Of a DNA stretch of 64,000 nt, positions 47,367-59,319 are shown one piece after another. Source of the DNA: Ascidia mentula (taxonomy: Eukaryota > Chordata > Ascidiacea > Phlebobranchia > Ascidiidae). Under the pieces are notes generated by a model. That model worked only from the letters and a program-made list of their open reading frames with translations, made no database searches and was not told where the DNA came from. The stretch covers positions 14,025,001 to 14,089,000 of the forward strand of contig OX387202.1 of NCBI GenBank assembly GCA_947561715.1, read 5' to 3'. Each line of letters opens with the position of its first letter. Position 1 is the stretch's first letter. The position numbers were made by a program, and so were the translations under genes.

Positions 47367-48720
47367 TGGCATCTGAAACTTCTTTTTTCGTCAATGCCCA
47401 TAATCACCTAGCGCAACAGCATCTGGTTCCCTACACTGAGTTTCCTGTGTGTTGCCTTTGTTTCATATTTTTCCTGCGCATAGTGATATTTCACTACCTC
47501 CTAGATTAGTTTCATTCTGTCCTGTGGGCCGCTGTTGTGATGATTTGAAGGTAAAAATTCCATGCTGCATCAACGATGCAATTTCACTTCCAGTGATGAG
47601 TTGGTGCAGGTAAATTGAAGTTTCCTCGTGACGACTGACTTTACAGGCACGAATTGAAGCGAGAGACTCATCACAACCAAAGATCCCACTGATTCGACGT
47701 TCGGTGGGAGGCAGTTCGTCCAGTATATCAATCTGCAACCTTTCCCTGGGCCCCTTTTTGCTCGTGAGACTGCGCTCTTTAAATGAAGGTCGGACAATGA
47801 AAACGTTCTGACATGACACGTTTTCCCATATGGCGTTTGTGATTATGGTCAAGTAAAGACTGTAAGATCACGTTTCTTTCCAGTATTGTAGCAAAACCCG
47901 GTTATCACTTTTTGTGCTACATCGGGATTCGAACCCTGGTAAGTCTTGATTAGGTTTTGTATTTGGTATTTGTGTGTCAGTCGCCTTGCCTGATGTTGCC
48001 AATTGACGAGCTTAACCCGGTAATCAATTAAACTTGGCATTATATGGCTTGTGAAACTTCTTTTTTCGTCAATGCCCATAATCACCTAGCGCAACAGCAT
48101 CTGGTTCCCTACACTGAGTTTCCCGTGTGTTGCCTTTATTTCATATTTTTCCTGCGCATAGTGATATTTCACTACCTCCTAGATTAGTTTCATTCTGTCC
48201 TGTGGGCCGCTGTTGTGATGATTTGAAGGTAAAAATTCCATGCTGCATCAACGATGCAATTTTACTTCCAGTGATGAGCTGGTGCGGATAAATTAAGTTT
48301 CCTCGTGACGACTGACTTTACAGGCACGAATTGAAGCGAGAGACTCATCACAACCAAAGATCCCACTGATTCGACGTTCGGTGGGAGGCAGTTCGTCCAG
48401 TATATCAATCTGCAACCTTTTCCTGGGCCCCTTTTTGCTTGTGAGACTGCGCTCTTTAAATGAAGGTCGGACAATGAAAACGTTCTGACATGACACGTTT
48501 TCCCATATGGCGTTTGTGATTATGGTCAAGTAAAGACTGTAAGATCACGTTTCTTTCCAGTATTGTAGCAAAACCCGGTTATCACTTTTTGTGCTACATT
48601 GGGATTCGAACCCTGGTAAGTCTTGATTAGGTTTTGTATTTGGTATTTGTGTGTCAGTCGCCTTGCCTGCTGTTGCCAATTGACGAGCTTAACCCGGTAA
48701 TCAATTAAACTTGTCGATGT
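47367..48720. repeat. 677-bp block, two tandem copies (47367-48043, 48044-48720); third copy 60297-60955
   Basis: Copies start AACTTCTTTTTTCGTCAATG and end in a tRNA-like (B box GGTTCGAATCC, minus strand) segment. All three keep overlapping minus-strand open frames containing LQIDILDELPPTERRISG in one frame and CRLIYWTNCLPPNVESVG in another. I do not recognise either product, and the frames may be chance preserved by recent duplication. Confidence 0.8.
47904..48030 (-). repeat. tRNA-like SINE segment in the 677-bp block
   Basis: Minus strand: CAATTGGCAACATCAGGCAA (A-box-like) and, about 70 bases on, CAGGGTTCGAATCCCGATG (B box). Also present at 48580-48700, 56290-56400 and 60835-60940. Confidence 0.65.
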
Positions 48721-48990
48721 TATCACGGCAAAAAATGTAAGAATTTTAACGAAAATATAAAAACCATTTAGTAGTTAAAGAACATAAAAGTTTATTGCAA
48801 TTATGCTTTGGTATTTAGTAATTTGGACGTTTTTTTGTTGTTCGTATACATTTTCGGTTGTCCCTGACAGATTGTAATTATTGCAGCATTTTTACCACAC
48901 CGGGATTTGAACTCATGTTATTCTACATAGGTATCCCGATCATAATGTCTCTAAAGCACCATGACTGGTTGAAAAAACACAATCGGATTT
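48580..48990 (-). repeat. Composite SINE: two tRNA-like segments around a LINE-derived tail
   Basis: Read on the minus strand: a tRNA-like segment with B box GAGTTCAAATCCC (48975-48890), a ~160-base segment also found at the 3' end of the LINE fragment at 56478, and a second tRNA-like segment with B box GGTTCGAATCC (48700-48600). The same order is seen at 60830-61215. Confidence 0.6.
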
Positions 48991-49639
48991 TCACTTTTCT
49001 CAAAACTGTCAAAATATATGTCTATAGTGACACCTAGCGGAAATATAAAACACTTGAAACAAACCACAGCACAACGCTTAATAAAAAACTAAAAAGAGTC
49101 TTTAAGCGGTTGCTAGAACGTCTATCAAAAGTTGTCACTCATCATAATGCTTGAGACATATGAAGTGTTGGATCATAAATAAAACTTGCTACGAGATTTA
49201 ATTAAATTGAAGCTAGTATGCACAACGTTGCAGACAAGCTAGATTCTATTAACACAAATTCTCTACAGTTAGTTAAACTACAAGACAAAAGAGTTTAAAC
49301 GTAACTTCGTAAAAAACCAAATGTCTACAAATAGGTATCCGGTGTCCAATAATAGTACCGACGCGAAATGCCCGCCAGTGTCAAATAATTTAATTTAAAA
49401 TGTCGGAGAGATTCAAATGCAGCGAAGACAGCCCAATGATTTTAAATTTAAAATAACAGCTGATGTGGATTATGGATTTGGTATTTTGAAACTGTGACTA
49501 CTACTTAAACAAATTTAGTACAATTATAAACCTTTGAGTTCATATATATGTACATGAAATTTATTTCACAACGTAACCAACAAAGCATGAGTCCATAGCC
49601 ATCGCGAGCACGACATATGTCATCATTTTTGAAAAAGGT

Positions 49640-51660
49640 CATCGCGCCTGGAGATATTCCATGAAATTGCGTAGCTCATTAAGATGCAGTAGAGAGCCAC
49701 TGCAATCCAGAAGACCATCTTGTCCTTTAGAGACTCCCTGCATTTCTACCGGAACATCAGTCCCATGGTTAGTCCTGCTATTGCTCCAGCCACGTGACAA
49801 GGGACTGACGGACTAACTGTTGTATACCCGTTGTTGTCAAAGTAACCAAAGGTATCCAACACTGCAAATAAATGCTTATATTTCACACTGTGCAAAAGTA
49901 TTGTTTGTCGCCAAAATTTTTGTACGGCTGATATAGTTCAGCTTTAGTTTTGTTTTAATGAACCGTACAAATCTCACTTACAGAGCGTATAAAGGAACCA
50001 TTCTGCAAAAGTCGAGAAATAGTTAAGAATTTAGTCTGCAACCAGTAAAGATATAAAATACACAAAAAGGGAAAATACAAAGATACATTTAATTAAAGGC
50101 GTTTAAAACATTTTAAAAAGCACGTTCTCTTTGCTCCTCATGTGTGTCTTAATTATAATTCTCACTCTTATCTGGGGACCGCACCAGACAAGACCACTCC
50201 GGACTTTGTCGCCCAAAATAAAACAGTTGTTCACACACCGCAACATTTCAATCTTGAACAGTTATGGGGTCCCATATCGTTACTGTACACGTATATAGGC
50301 TCTTCGCGAACGGTTTGGTGACCCATGCTCTTGTCAAACACTTAAGCCTATGCAGTAAGTTAAAACAATATAGGCTACGATTTCTCAGTGGATTTGTAAT
50401 AAAAAAACATAAGCACACCATGTACTGCACAGTCTACGCGGCGGGAAAATTTGTTAAGTCTGGAAAGAGATAATCGTGAGGAACATCGGTGCAAATTATC
50501 AGTATTTCGTACGTTTGTATTGTATATGCCCACCTGAAGATCGTAGGCGAGATGGGCGCTAATAATAGCGTACACCCCTCCGTTGGCACCCACCAGCTCA
50601 CCATAGGGACCGAACACTGAAACGGCAAGAGATCCTGTAAAACATTATATGTCATGATATATAAATCTGGTTCGATCTGTTTAAATTCAAATACGAGACA
50701 GACAACATCGTAGGTAAGACCCAAGAGAGTCCATTCATGACTATAATGAAAACAAAAAGAACCTGGTTGGTATTCTATGCAGTTAATCAAGTGTTTACAC
50801 AGAAGTAATAAAACATCACGTGGCATAATGCAAACTCACCTCCAAGTACACCCGACATGTGAATGGTTGCAACCCGCAACCAGCCGTGAGACCTCTCTAG
50901 GGGAATTCCCCACACAAATTGATTGAAAACGGCGAAAAAAATGTGTTTGAATCTTTCACATACAAAAACACATAGTTGTTGCCTCATGCAGAAAATGTTT
51001 ACCATTTTGGTGTCGGACTTAAAAAAACTCAACACCTTTACCCTACGTGGAGGAGCATGTATGTGATAAACCTCCAGGCCTCTTGTGGTTTAAATGGGTC
51101 GAATGCGAGAGGGCTTTTAAATAGTTTTGGGTGAAAATCGACCCACTCACCAAGCGCAGCACCATAGTAGATGTAAACTATTACCTGTAATGAGAAGAGA
51201 AAATGGAAGATATTCTATACGCAAGATCAAGTTATTTTTAATTCCATTTTGTGATAATTCGGAGTTTTCGAACTTGCAGGCGAACGATTTGTACATATAT
51301 CTTATATAAATGAGTTAAATGATTTTTGTGTCTTGCACCGCCAGTGATTTTGCATTAAACGAAATTACACCAATGAACGTTGCAGTTAGTGCTAAAATTA
51401 CAACAAGTACAACACTGTGGCCACCGCACTGCTTGAAGCGTACATTGCGTTTTTGTTAGATTTACCGCTTTATAAACGGTGTTTTGTGTTGCTCGCTCTT
51501 TCCATGCTACCCAACGTCCTGAATAAAGCATCAACCGCTTTAACGCGTTCTTTTAAACACAAGTTCATCATTTCTCCGAATAACAAGAAAGTGTTGTTAC
51601 CTCAGCCAAACTGACGAGGAGTATGAACCACGGACGATGATTAGTGATGACGTCAGGCAT
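49640..51660 (-). pseudogene. Rhomboid R2, broken copy with Asn in place of the catalytic Ser
   Basis: Exons recognisable as 51660-51601, 51184-51042, 50952-50840, 50634-50534, 50002-49982 and 49861 down to about 49640. The first four are open and well spliced: MPDVITNH start, EWVDFHPKLFKSPLAFDP, EAWRFITYML, GIPLERSHG. The active site is changed: GANGG instead of GASGG, and Ala at the oxyanion Asn position (HIFFA). The fifth exon is 21 nt where the paralogues have 43, which shifts the frame. The last exon, though it keeps HVAGAIAGLTMG, has an in-frame TAG at 49746-49748 in its normal frame. Best read as a pseudogene; a truncated non-catalytic protein is less likely. Confidence 0.78.
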
Positions 51661-51891
51661 ATTACTTTTCACTTACAGAGGAGAGTGGCAGAAGAAATTC
51701 CACCACAAACGTTGTGTATATTTTTGTTCAATTCTGTGTTTTTAAAATTCATGAACAAATCTAACGGGGTAATGAGTCACGCATTTTTGTTTTCACATGA
51801 ATTCTGGAACACATTTGCAAAACAATGAATGTTGACTGCTGACTAAATGAATGTCACAACTAACTGTAAAACCCATGAACCACACACACAC

Positions 51892-51929
<38 letters not shown>

Positions 51930-53327
51930 CACCAGGGGTTTTCGAGCCCATGTTATTCTACAAAGGAATCCCAATCCTAATATCTCTGAAGCACCATGTT
52001 TGGTTGAAGAAACACAATCGGATTTTCACTTTTCTCAAAACTGTCAAAACATATTTCTAGTGACACCTAGCGGAAACATAAAACACTCGAAACTAACCAC
52101 AGCACAACGCCATAATAAAAAACTAAAAAGCGTCTTTAAGTTTCTTCTGGCACAAAAGATTGTAAATTTCAACGTTTCGGTTGCTATGCAGCAGCCTTCA
52201 TCAGGATGTATCGAAATGTGCAAAAACACAGCATGGTCAATTATCGAGGCGCATAAACAGAGAAAAAACGAATTTTTTTCTCTGCAATTAATGTATTTTG
52301 TTTTCAATCGTTCCGTTTTTCATGCTGAAGTCAAGAAACATATTTTGTTTCCCTGGCCTCAGTGGTGCTGGCGGTAAGGATTTCAGGATTCCGTGTTCTC
52401 CAGCCACCAAAATGATAAAAGTAAACTGGTATAAGTTATGTCACCTAAATTATGTCGACCTAATAAACTGACTGACTGACAGTACACGGTAAATTCAACT
52501 GCAGCAAAATGTGCGCACTTTGAAAATGAAGAGTTTCCATAATTCATATTTTGTACACAATGACTTTAATAGCGCCGAACACACAATAACAGACCATATG
52601 TCAACATTCTGCGCGACAAAGCAACAAAAAAAAAACAGTCACTCCTTTGTGATGTTGGATTCAGACGTTCAGTGCTGGTTGTAAAACGTGACAATTGTAT
52701 GTTGGTATTTTAAGATTTTATGTACAAAGTTCTATAGAAGAAAAGTAAACTGGTAAACCGTCTTGCTGTTACAAGCTCGTGGTTTAGCCGTAATAACAGA
52801 ATTTAGAAACCGGGAATAACTATACAATGAAAATGAATCAAATTATCAATATGCCTAATATATGAACGATTAAACGTTTGCAACATCCATAACATAAACG
52901 TAATAAAGTAATAACCCCCACCCCCCCAAAAAACAAAAAAAACAACAACAACAACAACAAACAAACAGGTGTCTTTTTCGCAATATAGTTCGTAAATACA
53001 AAATAAAAATTAAAGTCAGATTTGCCGATAATCATGGACAAAGAAGCCTTTGACTTGTGACGTCACATTTATTTTTGTATGATGTAAAGTATTGTCCTGG
53101 CCATTGTAACCTAATTTGTGCGTTCTCATATATTTAAAAGTGTTTGCTATCTTCAACATACGGCGCTTTTCTTATGCAAACAAGGCATTTTTGACGCGAA
53201 CGTCTGGTGTGACGTCAAATTCGCTACAGCAGAAAAGATTTACGATTTTCGTTCGCCGTAACTTTTTTTTAGTTGACGTTGAACCGAAAAATTTTGGTTA
53301 TATGTGTGTTGTCGAGGTATCTATAGT
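51661..53327. other. Spacer between R2 and R3
   Basis: Contains a CA microsatellite (about 51887-51929), a SINE fragment (about 51928-52020), part of the array spacer block with a hammerhead-like core (52143-52665), and a poly-C/CAA-rich patch (52915-52970). Otherwise AT-rich with no gene seen. Confidence 0.6.
51887..51929. repeat. CA dinucleotide microsatellite
   Basis: About 20 CA repeats with one G interruption. The long frame running through it is an artefact of the repeat. Confidence 0.95.
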
Positions 53328-55204
53328 TTACGCAAAGTTGCCATGAACGTGCCACATGCACATTTTTAATACGCAGTGGAGAGCCAATGCAACACAGAAG
53401 ACGATCTTGTCCTTTAGAGACTCACTGAAGTTGTACCGGAACATTAGCCCCATGGTTAGTCCTGCTATTGCTCCACCCACGTGACAAGCGATTGATGTAT
53501 GAGGTTCTGAATGCCAGATGTTGAAGTAACCAATATTATCCAAAACTGCAAATGTTAATGTTTCTTAACATTTAATTGATACATGGTCAGGTTTAAACAA
53601 ATCATATTTCACACTGATTAAAAACAATGTTTATACAATTGAAAAAAATTGTTGTTACGTGACTAATATAGGTCTGCTTCAGCACATATATATTTGAGTT
53701 AATATCAATGTCATCAGCACGCATATCGTCGAACCTATCATTTCTGACATGTTCAGCCATATATGGCAGGCTACTTCATAAGCATAAGTTGTACTCAAAT
53801 ACTACTTACACATTGGGACAACACAGATCAGAGAGTACATGATGTCACCATTCTGTAAAAGTCGAGAAATAGGAATAAAGTTAGATCACAGCCAGTAAAT
53901 ATATAACTAAAAAGGAAAAAAGGATGGAACTACTATAATGATGCAAAACGTTTGGAACATGTCTAAATTAACCTCTCTTTGTAGCATGTCTGTGTCTTAA
54001 ATGTATACGAACTATGTTGCTTACTTTTTTTCAGGGCCGCCCCAGACATAGTGCCTCCGGACTTGTTACCCCAAAAATAATAAATGGTTCACAATACACA
54101 GTTTAATTTCGTTTTTTTAGTACATCGCAACATTTCAAGCAGTATTATATGAACGGTTATCGGCCCCAGATCGTTACTAGGCACGGATATGGGCTCTTCG
54201 CGGATACGGTTTGGTGAACCATACTCTTGTCAAACACCTAAACCAGCGGTGCACAACCTGCGGCCGTACGGCCGCATGCGGCCGCGGACGCTATTTTTTG
54301 TGGCCGGCACATTTATACCAAAATACATGCATTGGCGGCAGACGTTGCTCGTGAAACTGGTTTTTAAAAGGGTCTCAAGAATTAAGCGTTTAATTAGGCC
54401 CATTTCCGTGTTTATACACATTCGTTCGCTGTAGCGAGTAGTAACTGGTGCAACCAGCGCAACCGAGACAAAGCGCAACAATACGGATGGTGACGTCATA
54501 AAACATTAATAGCACGTCGGTGAATTGTCATGTACGCATGTACAGTTGTGGAAAAGATACAAACAGTGGAATCACTCAGTCATGTCGATGAAACGCAAAA
54601 GGTTGTTAAAACAAGAGAAAAGGGCGTTTAATCCCAAATGCGAAGTGGATTATTTTATGAAGGAGACGTGAACCTAGCGTGCAACAACAAGGCAGTCATT
54701 GAATAATTCGACATTTCATTATATTGTAATATACGTAATTTGGCAAATGTAAATGATAAATAGTGCACAGTTTTCAGGTATGGAATCATTTCCATTCCTT
54801 TCAAATAATGGTCACGTCAACTTGTCGTAATTATCAGGAGTATATCGTTGGAAAAGCAGTATATTCAGTGGCGGCCGTTAGCACACAGTGGTGTGTGTGT
54901 TGCGGCCGGCAATAGCAAAAAGGTTGTGCACCCTTGACCTAAACCCATGCAATAGGTTAAAACATTATAGACTACGATTTCTCAGTAGATTTGTCATGTG
55001 CGCATCTTGCACTATACAGTACACGCGTGGGCCAAATATAACAGTGAATCTCATTAGGGCAAATTATCAGTATTTCGTACGTTTATATGGTCTATATCCT
55101 CACCAAAATATTATAGGCGAAATAGGCGCCAATAAGAGCGTATGCTCGTCCACTGGCGCCAACTAGCGGCCTGTAGGAATCAAATACTGAACTGACAAGA
55201 GATC
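53328..55204 (-). pseudogene. Rhomboid R3, 5'-truncated copy (last three exons only)
   Basis: Exons 55204-55104, 53852-53810 and 53545-53328 (TAA) correspond to exons 4-6 of R4 with the same lengths for the first two and continuous phase. The catalytic Ser is kept (GASGRA, with the second Gly changed to Arg) and the His is kept (CHVGGAIAGLTMG). Homology upstream continues only into intron 3 (to about 55380). Exons 1-3, with the start codon, loop L1 and the oxyanion Asn, were not found before the next gene. The intron between 53852 and 55104 is interrupted by a hAT element. Probably a dead copy. Confidence 0.72.
54244..54936. mobile_element. Non-autonomous hAT element, 693 bp, with 8-bp target site duplication
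   Basis: Ends CAGCGGTGCACAACC and GGTTGTGCACCCTTG are 15-bp terminal inverted repeats (13 of 15 match) with the CAG.GGT..CAACC signature of hAT elements. It is flanked by the perfect 8-bp repeat ACCTAAAC (54236-54243 and 54937-54944), as hAT transposases produce. Both ends are rich in CGGCCG. No transposase ORF, so it needs a source element. R2 keeps the uninterrupted empty site in the same intron position (about 50335). Confidence 0.92.
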
Positions 55205-55503
55205 CTGTAAAACATAATATGTCCTAATATATAGACCTAGTGCGATATGCATGAATTCAAATACGACACAGATCACATAATAATAAAGCCTATTTTCAAA
55301 TGATGGAAACAAAAATAACCTTGGTGGAATTCCATACACACAATCAAGCTGAAGTTGTAATACTTTACGCGAAATTTATCAAATTTGTGTTTTTCAATCG
55401 AGCAATAGATTAACCATAGAACTAGTTTGAAGATTCAGGTAAAAAATATGTTTAAACACCAAAATTCAAAAGCAAAGTGGAGCCAATAATATGAATTGTG
55501 TAA

Positions 55504-55554
55504 GCTGCATACAGATGGCCACAGTTTCGATCTAAAGGGTCTCATCAGTGCAGC
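55504..55554 (-). ncRNA. Hammerhead ribozyme motif, type I, left arm
   Basis: Minus strand: stem I GCTGCA/TGCAGC (6 bp), core CTGATGA, stem II GACC-CTTTA-GATC (one C-A mismatch), GAAA, an imperfect stem III, and triplet GTA before TGCAGC. Core canonical, stem III weaker than in the 16815 copy. Confidence 0.68.
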
Positions 55555-55631
55555 TGGTGTGACTGACTATTAGACGACTTTGCCGACCAAAAGCCAGGCA
55601 AAGACGTCCACTTTGGGGTCATAGTAACAAA

Positions 55632-55681
55632 GCTACACTAATGAGGCCTTGTAGGACGAAATGTGGCCATCTGTATGCAGC
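55632..55681 (+). ncRNA. Hammerhead-like motif, right arm, altered core
   Basis: Plus strand: GCTACA, CTAATGA (G5 changed to A), a GG-rich stem II, GAAA, and GTA before TGCAGC. The G5 change should abolish or strongly reduce cleavage. Confidence 0.55.
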
Positions 55682-56204
55682 TAACACAACCAAAATTAAT
55701 GGTTAAAGACCAAAAGTTCAAAGCTAACGAGCTAATGAGTATTTTTGACAAATAAGTTTGCCATAAACATATTCAGAAATTGGCTGCATCGCAATAAAAC
55801 AATCGAAATTTTTTCCTTTCAGCTAAATAAATGATTGCTAACATAATAGCTGGGCCTGCACAAGTTAACGAACAACTGATATTCCTGTGCCAAACCTGGA
55901 AATAATATACGACCATAAATACAAAAGTCTACCCAGCAGATGTTTAGCAATGTAATTCTTACTAACACGAAACAAAAGGCAACTGAATATCTTCAGGTTT
56001 ACAGTGAAGTCAATTGAAGATAGGATTACATTCCCGACATTGCAACACCACTTTGCATACACGTTCGGCAGTTCGTACGTATTTACAGAGACAAAACCAA
56101 ACCCTAACTATTTTGCAATTCTTCGCAGTGCATCATATAAAGTGCCATGGGTACATTAAGTTACGGAAGCAGCAATTGTTTCATGTTGAATTGCTGTTTT
56201 CGTG

Positions 56205-56420
56205 ATAGATTGTACACCAGGGTTTGAACCTACACTGTCTCGAATCTCATGCATAGTTTGAACTCTATTGTAGCAACACTCGGTTATCACCTTTTGTGCT
56301 ACATCGGGATTCGAACCCTGGTAATTCTCGATTAGGTTTTGTATTTGGTATTTGTGTCGGTCGTCTTGACTGATGTTGCCAATTGACGAACTTAACTCGG
56401 TTATCAATTAAACTTATCGA
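56205..56420 (-). repeat. Two tRNA-like SINE segments
   Basis: B boxes GGTTCAAACCC (about 56219-56229) and GGTTCGAATCC (about 56309-56319) on the minus strand. The second belongs to the family seen at 47904, 48580 and 60835. Confidence 0.6.
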
Positions 56421-56477
56421 TGTTGTCACGGCAAAAAATGTAAGAAATTTAACGAAAATATAAAAACCATTTAGTAG

Positions 56478-56924
56478 TTAAAGATCATAAAAGTTTATTG
56501 CAATTATGCTTTGGTATTTATGAATTTGGCTGTTTTTTTTGTTTTTCGTATACAGTTTCGGTGTCCGTGGCAGATAAATCACATATCTGGCACATAACAA
56601 CGCACAATTTAAAAAAAGTTTACTTGGCAAATCAGAATGCATTCCAAAAAGTTTTTCTGCATCTGTTAAAATTAAATTTTGTCTTATTCTAGCACTTAAA
56701 TATGAAATTACATCCTCCCAGTATACATTTACAATGGGGCATGAACAAAAAAGATGACACACAGTTTCCACTTGCTTCTTGCAGAAAACGCACATGTTAC
56801 TAATTACTTTCCCAAAAGAATGTAATTGTTTGTTGGTTGTAACGGCATTGAGATTTAATTTAATTTGGAAGCTTCTTAATTTGGTTTCTATGGTTGATTT
56901 GTAGACGATTTGCACTTTTCTCAA
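56478..56924 (-). mobile_element. LINE fragment: C-terminal end of ORF2 with zinc-knuckle region
   Basis: A 148-codon frame with CVFCKK, then E-T-V-C-H-L-F-C-SC and W, the Cys/His arrangement found after the reverse transcriptase of many non-LTR retrotransposons (zf-RVT type), preceded by L-R-S-F-Q-I-K-L. The rest of ORF2 is missing (5' truncated). Its last ~25 codons and the bases after the stop also occur, without the upstream part, in the composite SINEs at 48720-48890 and 60960-61130, which suggests this LINE type supplied their tails. Confidence 0.7.
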
Positions 56925-57567
56925 AACTGTAAAAATATATTTCTAGTGACACCTAGCGGAAACATAAAACACTCGAAACTAACCACGGCACAACGCTTAA
57001 TAAAAAAACTAAAAAGCGTCCTTAAGCGGTTGTTAGAACGTCCATCAAAAGTCGTCACTCATCATAATGGTTGAGACATATGAAGTGTTGGATCATAAAT
57101 GAAACTTGCTACGAGATTGAATTAAATTGAAGCCTGCACAACGTTGCAGACAAAGCTAGATTCTATTAACACAAAATCTCTACAGTTAGGTAAACTACAA
57201 GACAAAACAGATTAAACGTGACATCGTGAAAAAGAAATGTCCACAAATGGTTAGAGCTTACGGGTTACCCAGTGTCCAATAATAGAACTGTCGCAAAATG
57301 CCCGTCTGTGTAAAATGATTTAAAACGTCGGAAAACCTTAAATCAAGACTGCCCAATAATTGTGAATATCGAAGAACACCACATGAAGACTATGGATTAG
57401 ATAGTTAACTCTGACCAGTACTTAAAATTGACAAAATTAGTACAATTATAAAACTTTAAGTTCATATATTTATACATATGCAATTTGTTGCACAATGTAA
57501 CCAAAAAGACTCTAGTACATCGCACCCCAGCATAACCTACGTCATAAATTTTTATCACGTCATCGCG

Positions 57568-59319
57568 CTATAGTCCTACGGCCAGTAAGATATTCCATAA
57601 AATTGCCCAGCTCATTAAGCTGCAGTAGACAGCCACTGCAATCCAGAAGACGATCTTGTCCCTTGCGGACTTCTTGAAGTTGCACCGGAACATCAGCCAT
57701 GTGGTTAGTCCTGCTATTGCTCCACCCACGTGACACGCGAGTGCCACACCCACTTTTGAATGCCCTTTGTAGAAGTAAGCAGAGGTATCCAACGCTGCAA
57801 ATAAATGTTACTTCAGATCCAATTGACACACGGTCTTGTTGAATCAAATTATGTTTCACATAGTAATGTTTAACCAATTGACAAAAAATTTTGCTACAAT
57901 CGTCGCTTATTTTTTTGATTAACCGTTTAACTCTCATACACATCGTCGAGTGAACATCAATATAACAGGCACGAAAGACCTCAAACCTAAGTTTTTTGCG
58001 ACATGTGCAGCCACATGGGGCAGAGTGCTTTACAAGTAATGTAGAACTCAAATATTACTTACACACTAAAACAACAAGGATTAGATTGCACAGGACGGAG
58101 CCATTCTGAAAAAGTCGAGAAATATTTGTGAAGTTAGTCTGCAACCAGAAAATATATAAATGATATTAAAGGGGAGAATATGAAGATACAACTAATTGAA
58201 GGCGTTTGAAACACTTTAAAATATATGGACCGCATCAGACAGCACCCCTCCGGACTTCTCAGTGGATCTTTATTCAAAAAACATTTTTGGTACGCAGCAC
58301 CATGTACTGCATGCATGGTCTACGCGGCGGGACAAATGTAACAGCAAACAGTTCGGCAAAAATAATTGTGAGGAATATCAGTTCAAATTATCAGTATTTC
58401 GTACGTTTGTATAGTATATGCTCACCTGAATATTATAGGCGAACCGGGCGCTGATCAGAGCGTACACTCCCCCACTGGCACCCACTAGTATTAGATAGGG
58501 ATTGTACATTGAACTGGCAAGAGATCCTGTAAAATATAATGTGTCCCAATACATAAACCTGGTGTGATAAACATTAATTCAAATACTGCTGGCGGGTGGG
58601 TTGGGATTCTGTGCAGACAATCAAGAGTTTACACTAAAGTAACAAAACATCACGTGACTTAATCAAATCTCACCTCCAAGTACACCCGACATATAAATGG
58701 CTGTAACCCGCAATCCACCGTGAGACCTCTCTAGGGGTATTCCACACACAAGTTGAATGAAAACGGTAAAAAAAATATGTAGCAATCTATCACATACAAA
58801 AACACAAAGTTGTTGCTTCGTGTAGAAAGGGTTTTGCTATATTAGTTAGTCTTAAAAAAAAATCTCAACACCTTACCCTGCATGGAGGAGCATGTATGTG
58901 ATAAACCTCCAGGCCTCTTGTCGTTTAGATGGGTCGAATGCGAAAGGGCTTTCAAATATTTTTGGGTGAAAATTGGTCCACTCACCAAATGTAGCACCAT
59001 AGTAGATGTAACCGATTACCTGTAATGCGAAGAAAATGGGGTAAATACTTCACAGAAATTTTCACATAGGCCAAAGTGCTTTGTCTTAAACCACCTGTGA
59101 TTTAGCATTAAACGATTTTAATTAGACCAACGAACGTTGCATTTAATGCTAATGTTTCAACAATTCAAACACGTTATGTTCGATACAAGATTATTATTTC
59201 TCTGATTAATAAGAATAAGTTTTTACCTCAGCCAAACTGATGAGAAATAAAAACTTCGGACAAGGATAATTATTTTTCTTCTGGTGTGCGGAATCGATAA
59301 TATTGATGTTGTCAGCCAT
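57568..59319 (-). CDS. Rhomboid-family protein R4 (6 exons, 239 aa)
   Basis: Exons 5' to 3': 59319-59227, 59019-58877, 58786-58674, 58526-58426, 58105-58063, 57794-57568 (TAG); 720 nt, phase continuous, canonical splice sites. It has EAWRFITYML in loop L1, GIPLERSHG, the catalytic Ser in GASGG and the catalytic His in CHVGGAIAG, and a final TM helix (FWIAVAVYCSLMSWAILWNIL). The residue at the oxyanion-hole Asn position is Thr (HIFFT where R1 has HILSN), so activity may be reduced. The N-terminal cytoplasmic part is longer and more charged than in R2 and R5. Second intact copy of the array; substrate unknown. Confidence 0.83.

Larger units (their letters stand above)
43432..49640. other. Spacer between rhomboids R1 and R2, built of duplicated blocks
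   Basis: Contains the upstream region of R1, a candidate hAT-like terminus GGTTGAAAACCCCTG near 43631, two copies of a ~1.4-1.6-kb block each with a rhomboid exon-3 relic (44102-45527 and 45528-47090), then two copies of a 677-bp block (47367-48720), then a SINE/LINE-tail composite to about 48990 and the 3' flank of R2. No intact gene seen. Confidence 0.6.
55503..55681. repeat. Short inverted-repeat element with a hammerhead in each terminal arm
   Basis: 179 bp. The left end AGCTGCATACAGATGGCC is the reverse complement of the right end GGCCATCTGTATGCAGC(T). It is flanked on both sides by TA, consistent with but not proof of a TA target duplication. The middle is non-coding. Its right arm would read a hammerhead on the plus strand and its left arm one on the minus strand. 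Confidence 0.8.
55205..57567. other. Spacer between R3 and R4
   Basis: Holds the ribozyme-bearing element 55503-55681, about 500 bases of unique AT-rich DNA, SINE segments (56205-56420), a LINE fragment (56478-56924) and the array-unit 3' flank of R4 (from about 56930, shared with 48990-49640 and 61230-61880). Confidence 0.6.

Noticed and set aside
51847-52377. 176-codon ORF starting before the CA repeat
   Set aside because: Runs through a (CA)n microsatellite (Thr-His repeat) and non-coding spacer blocks; an artefact.
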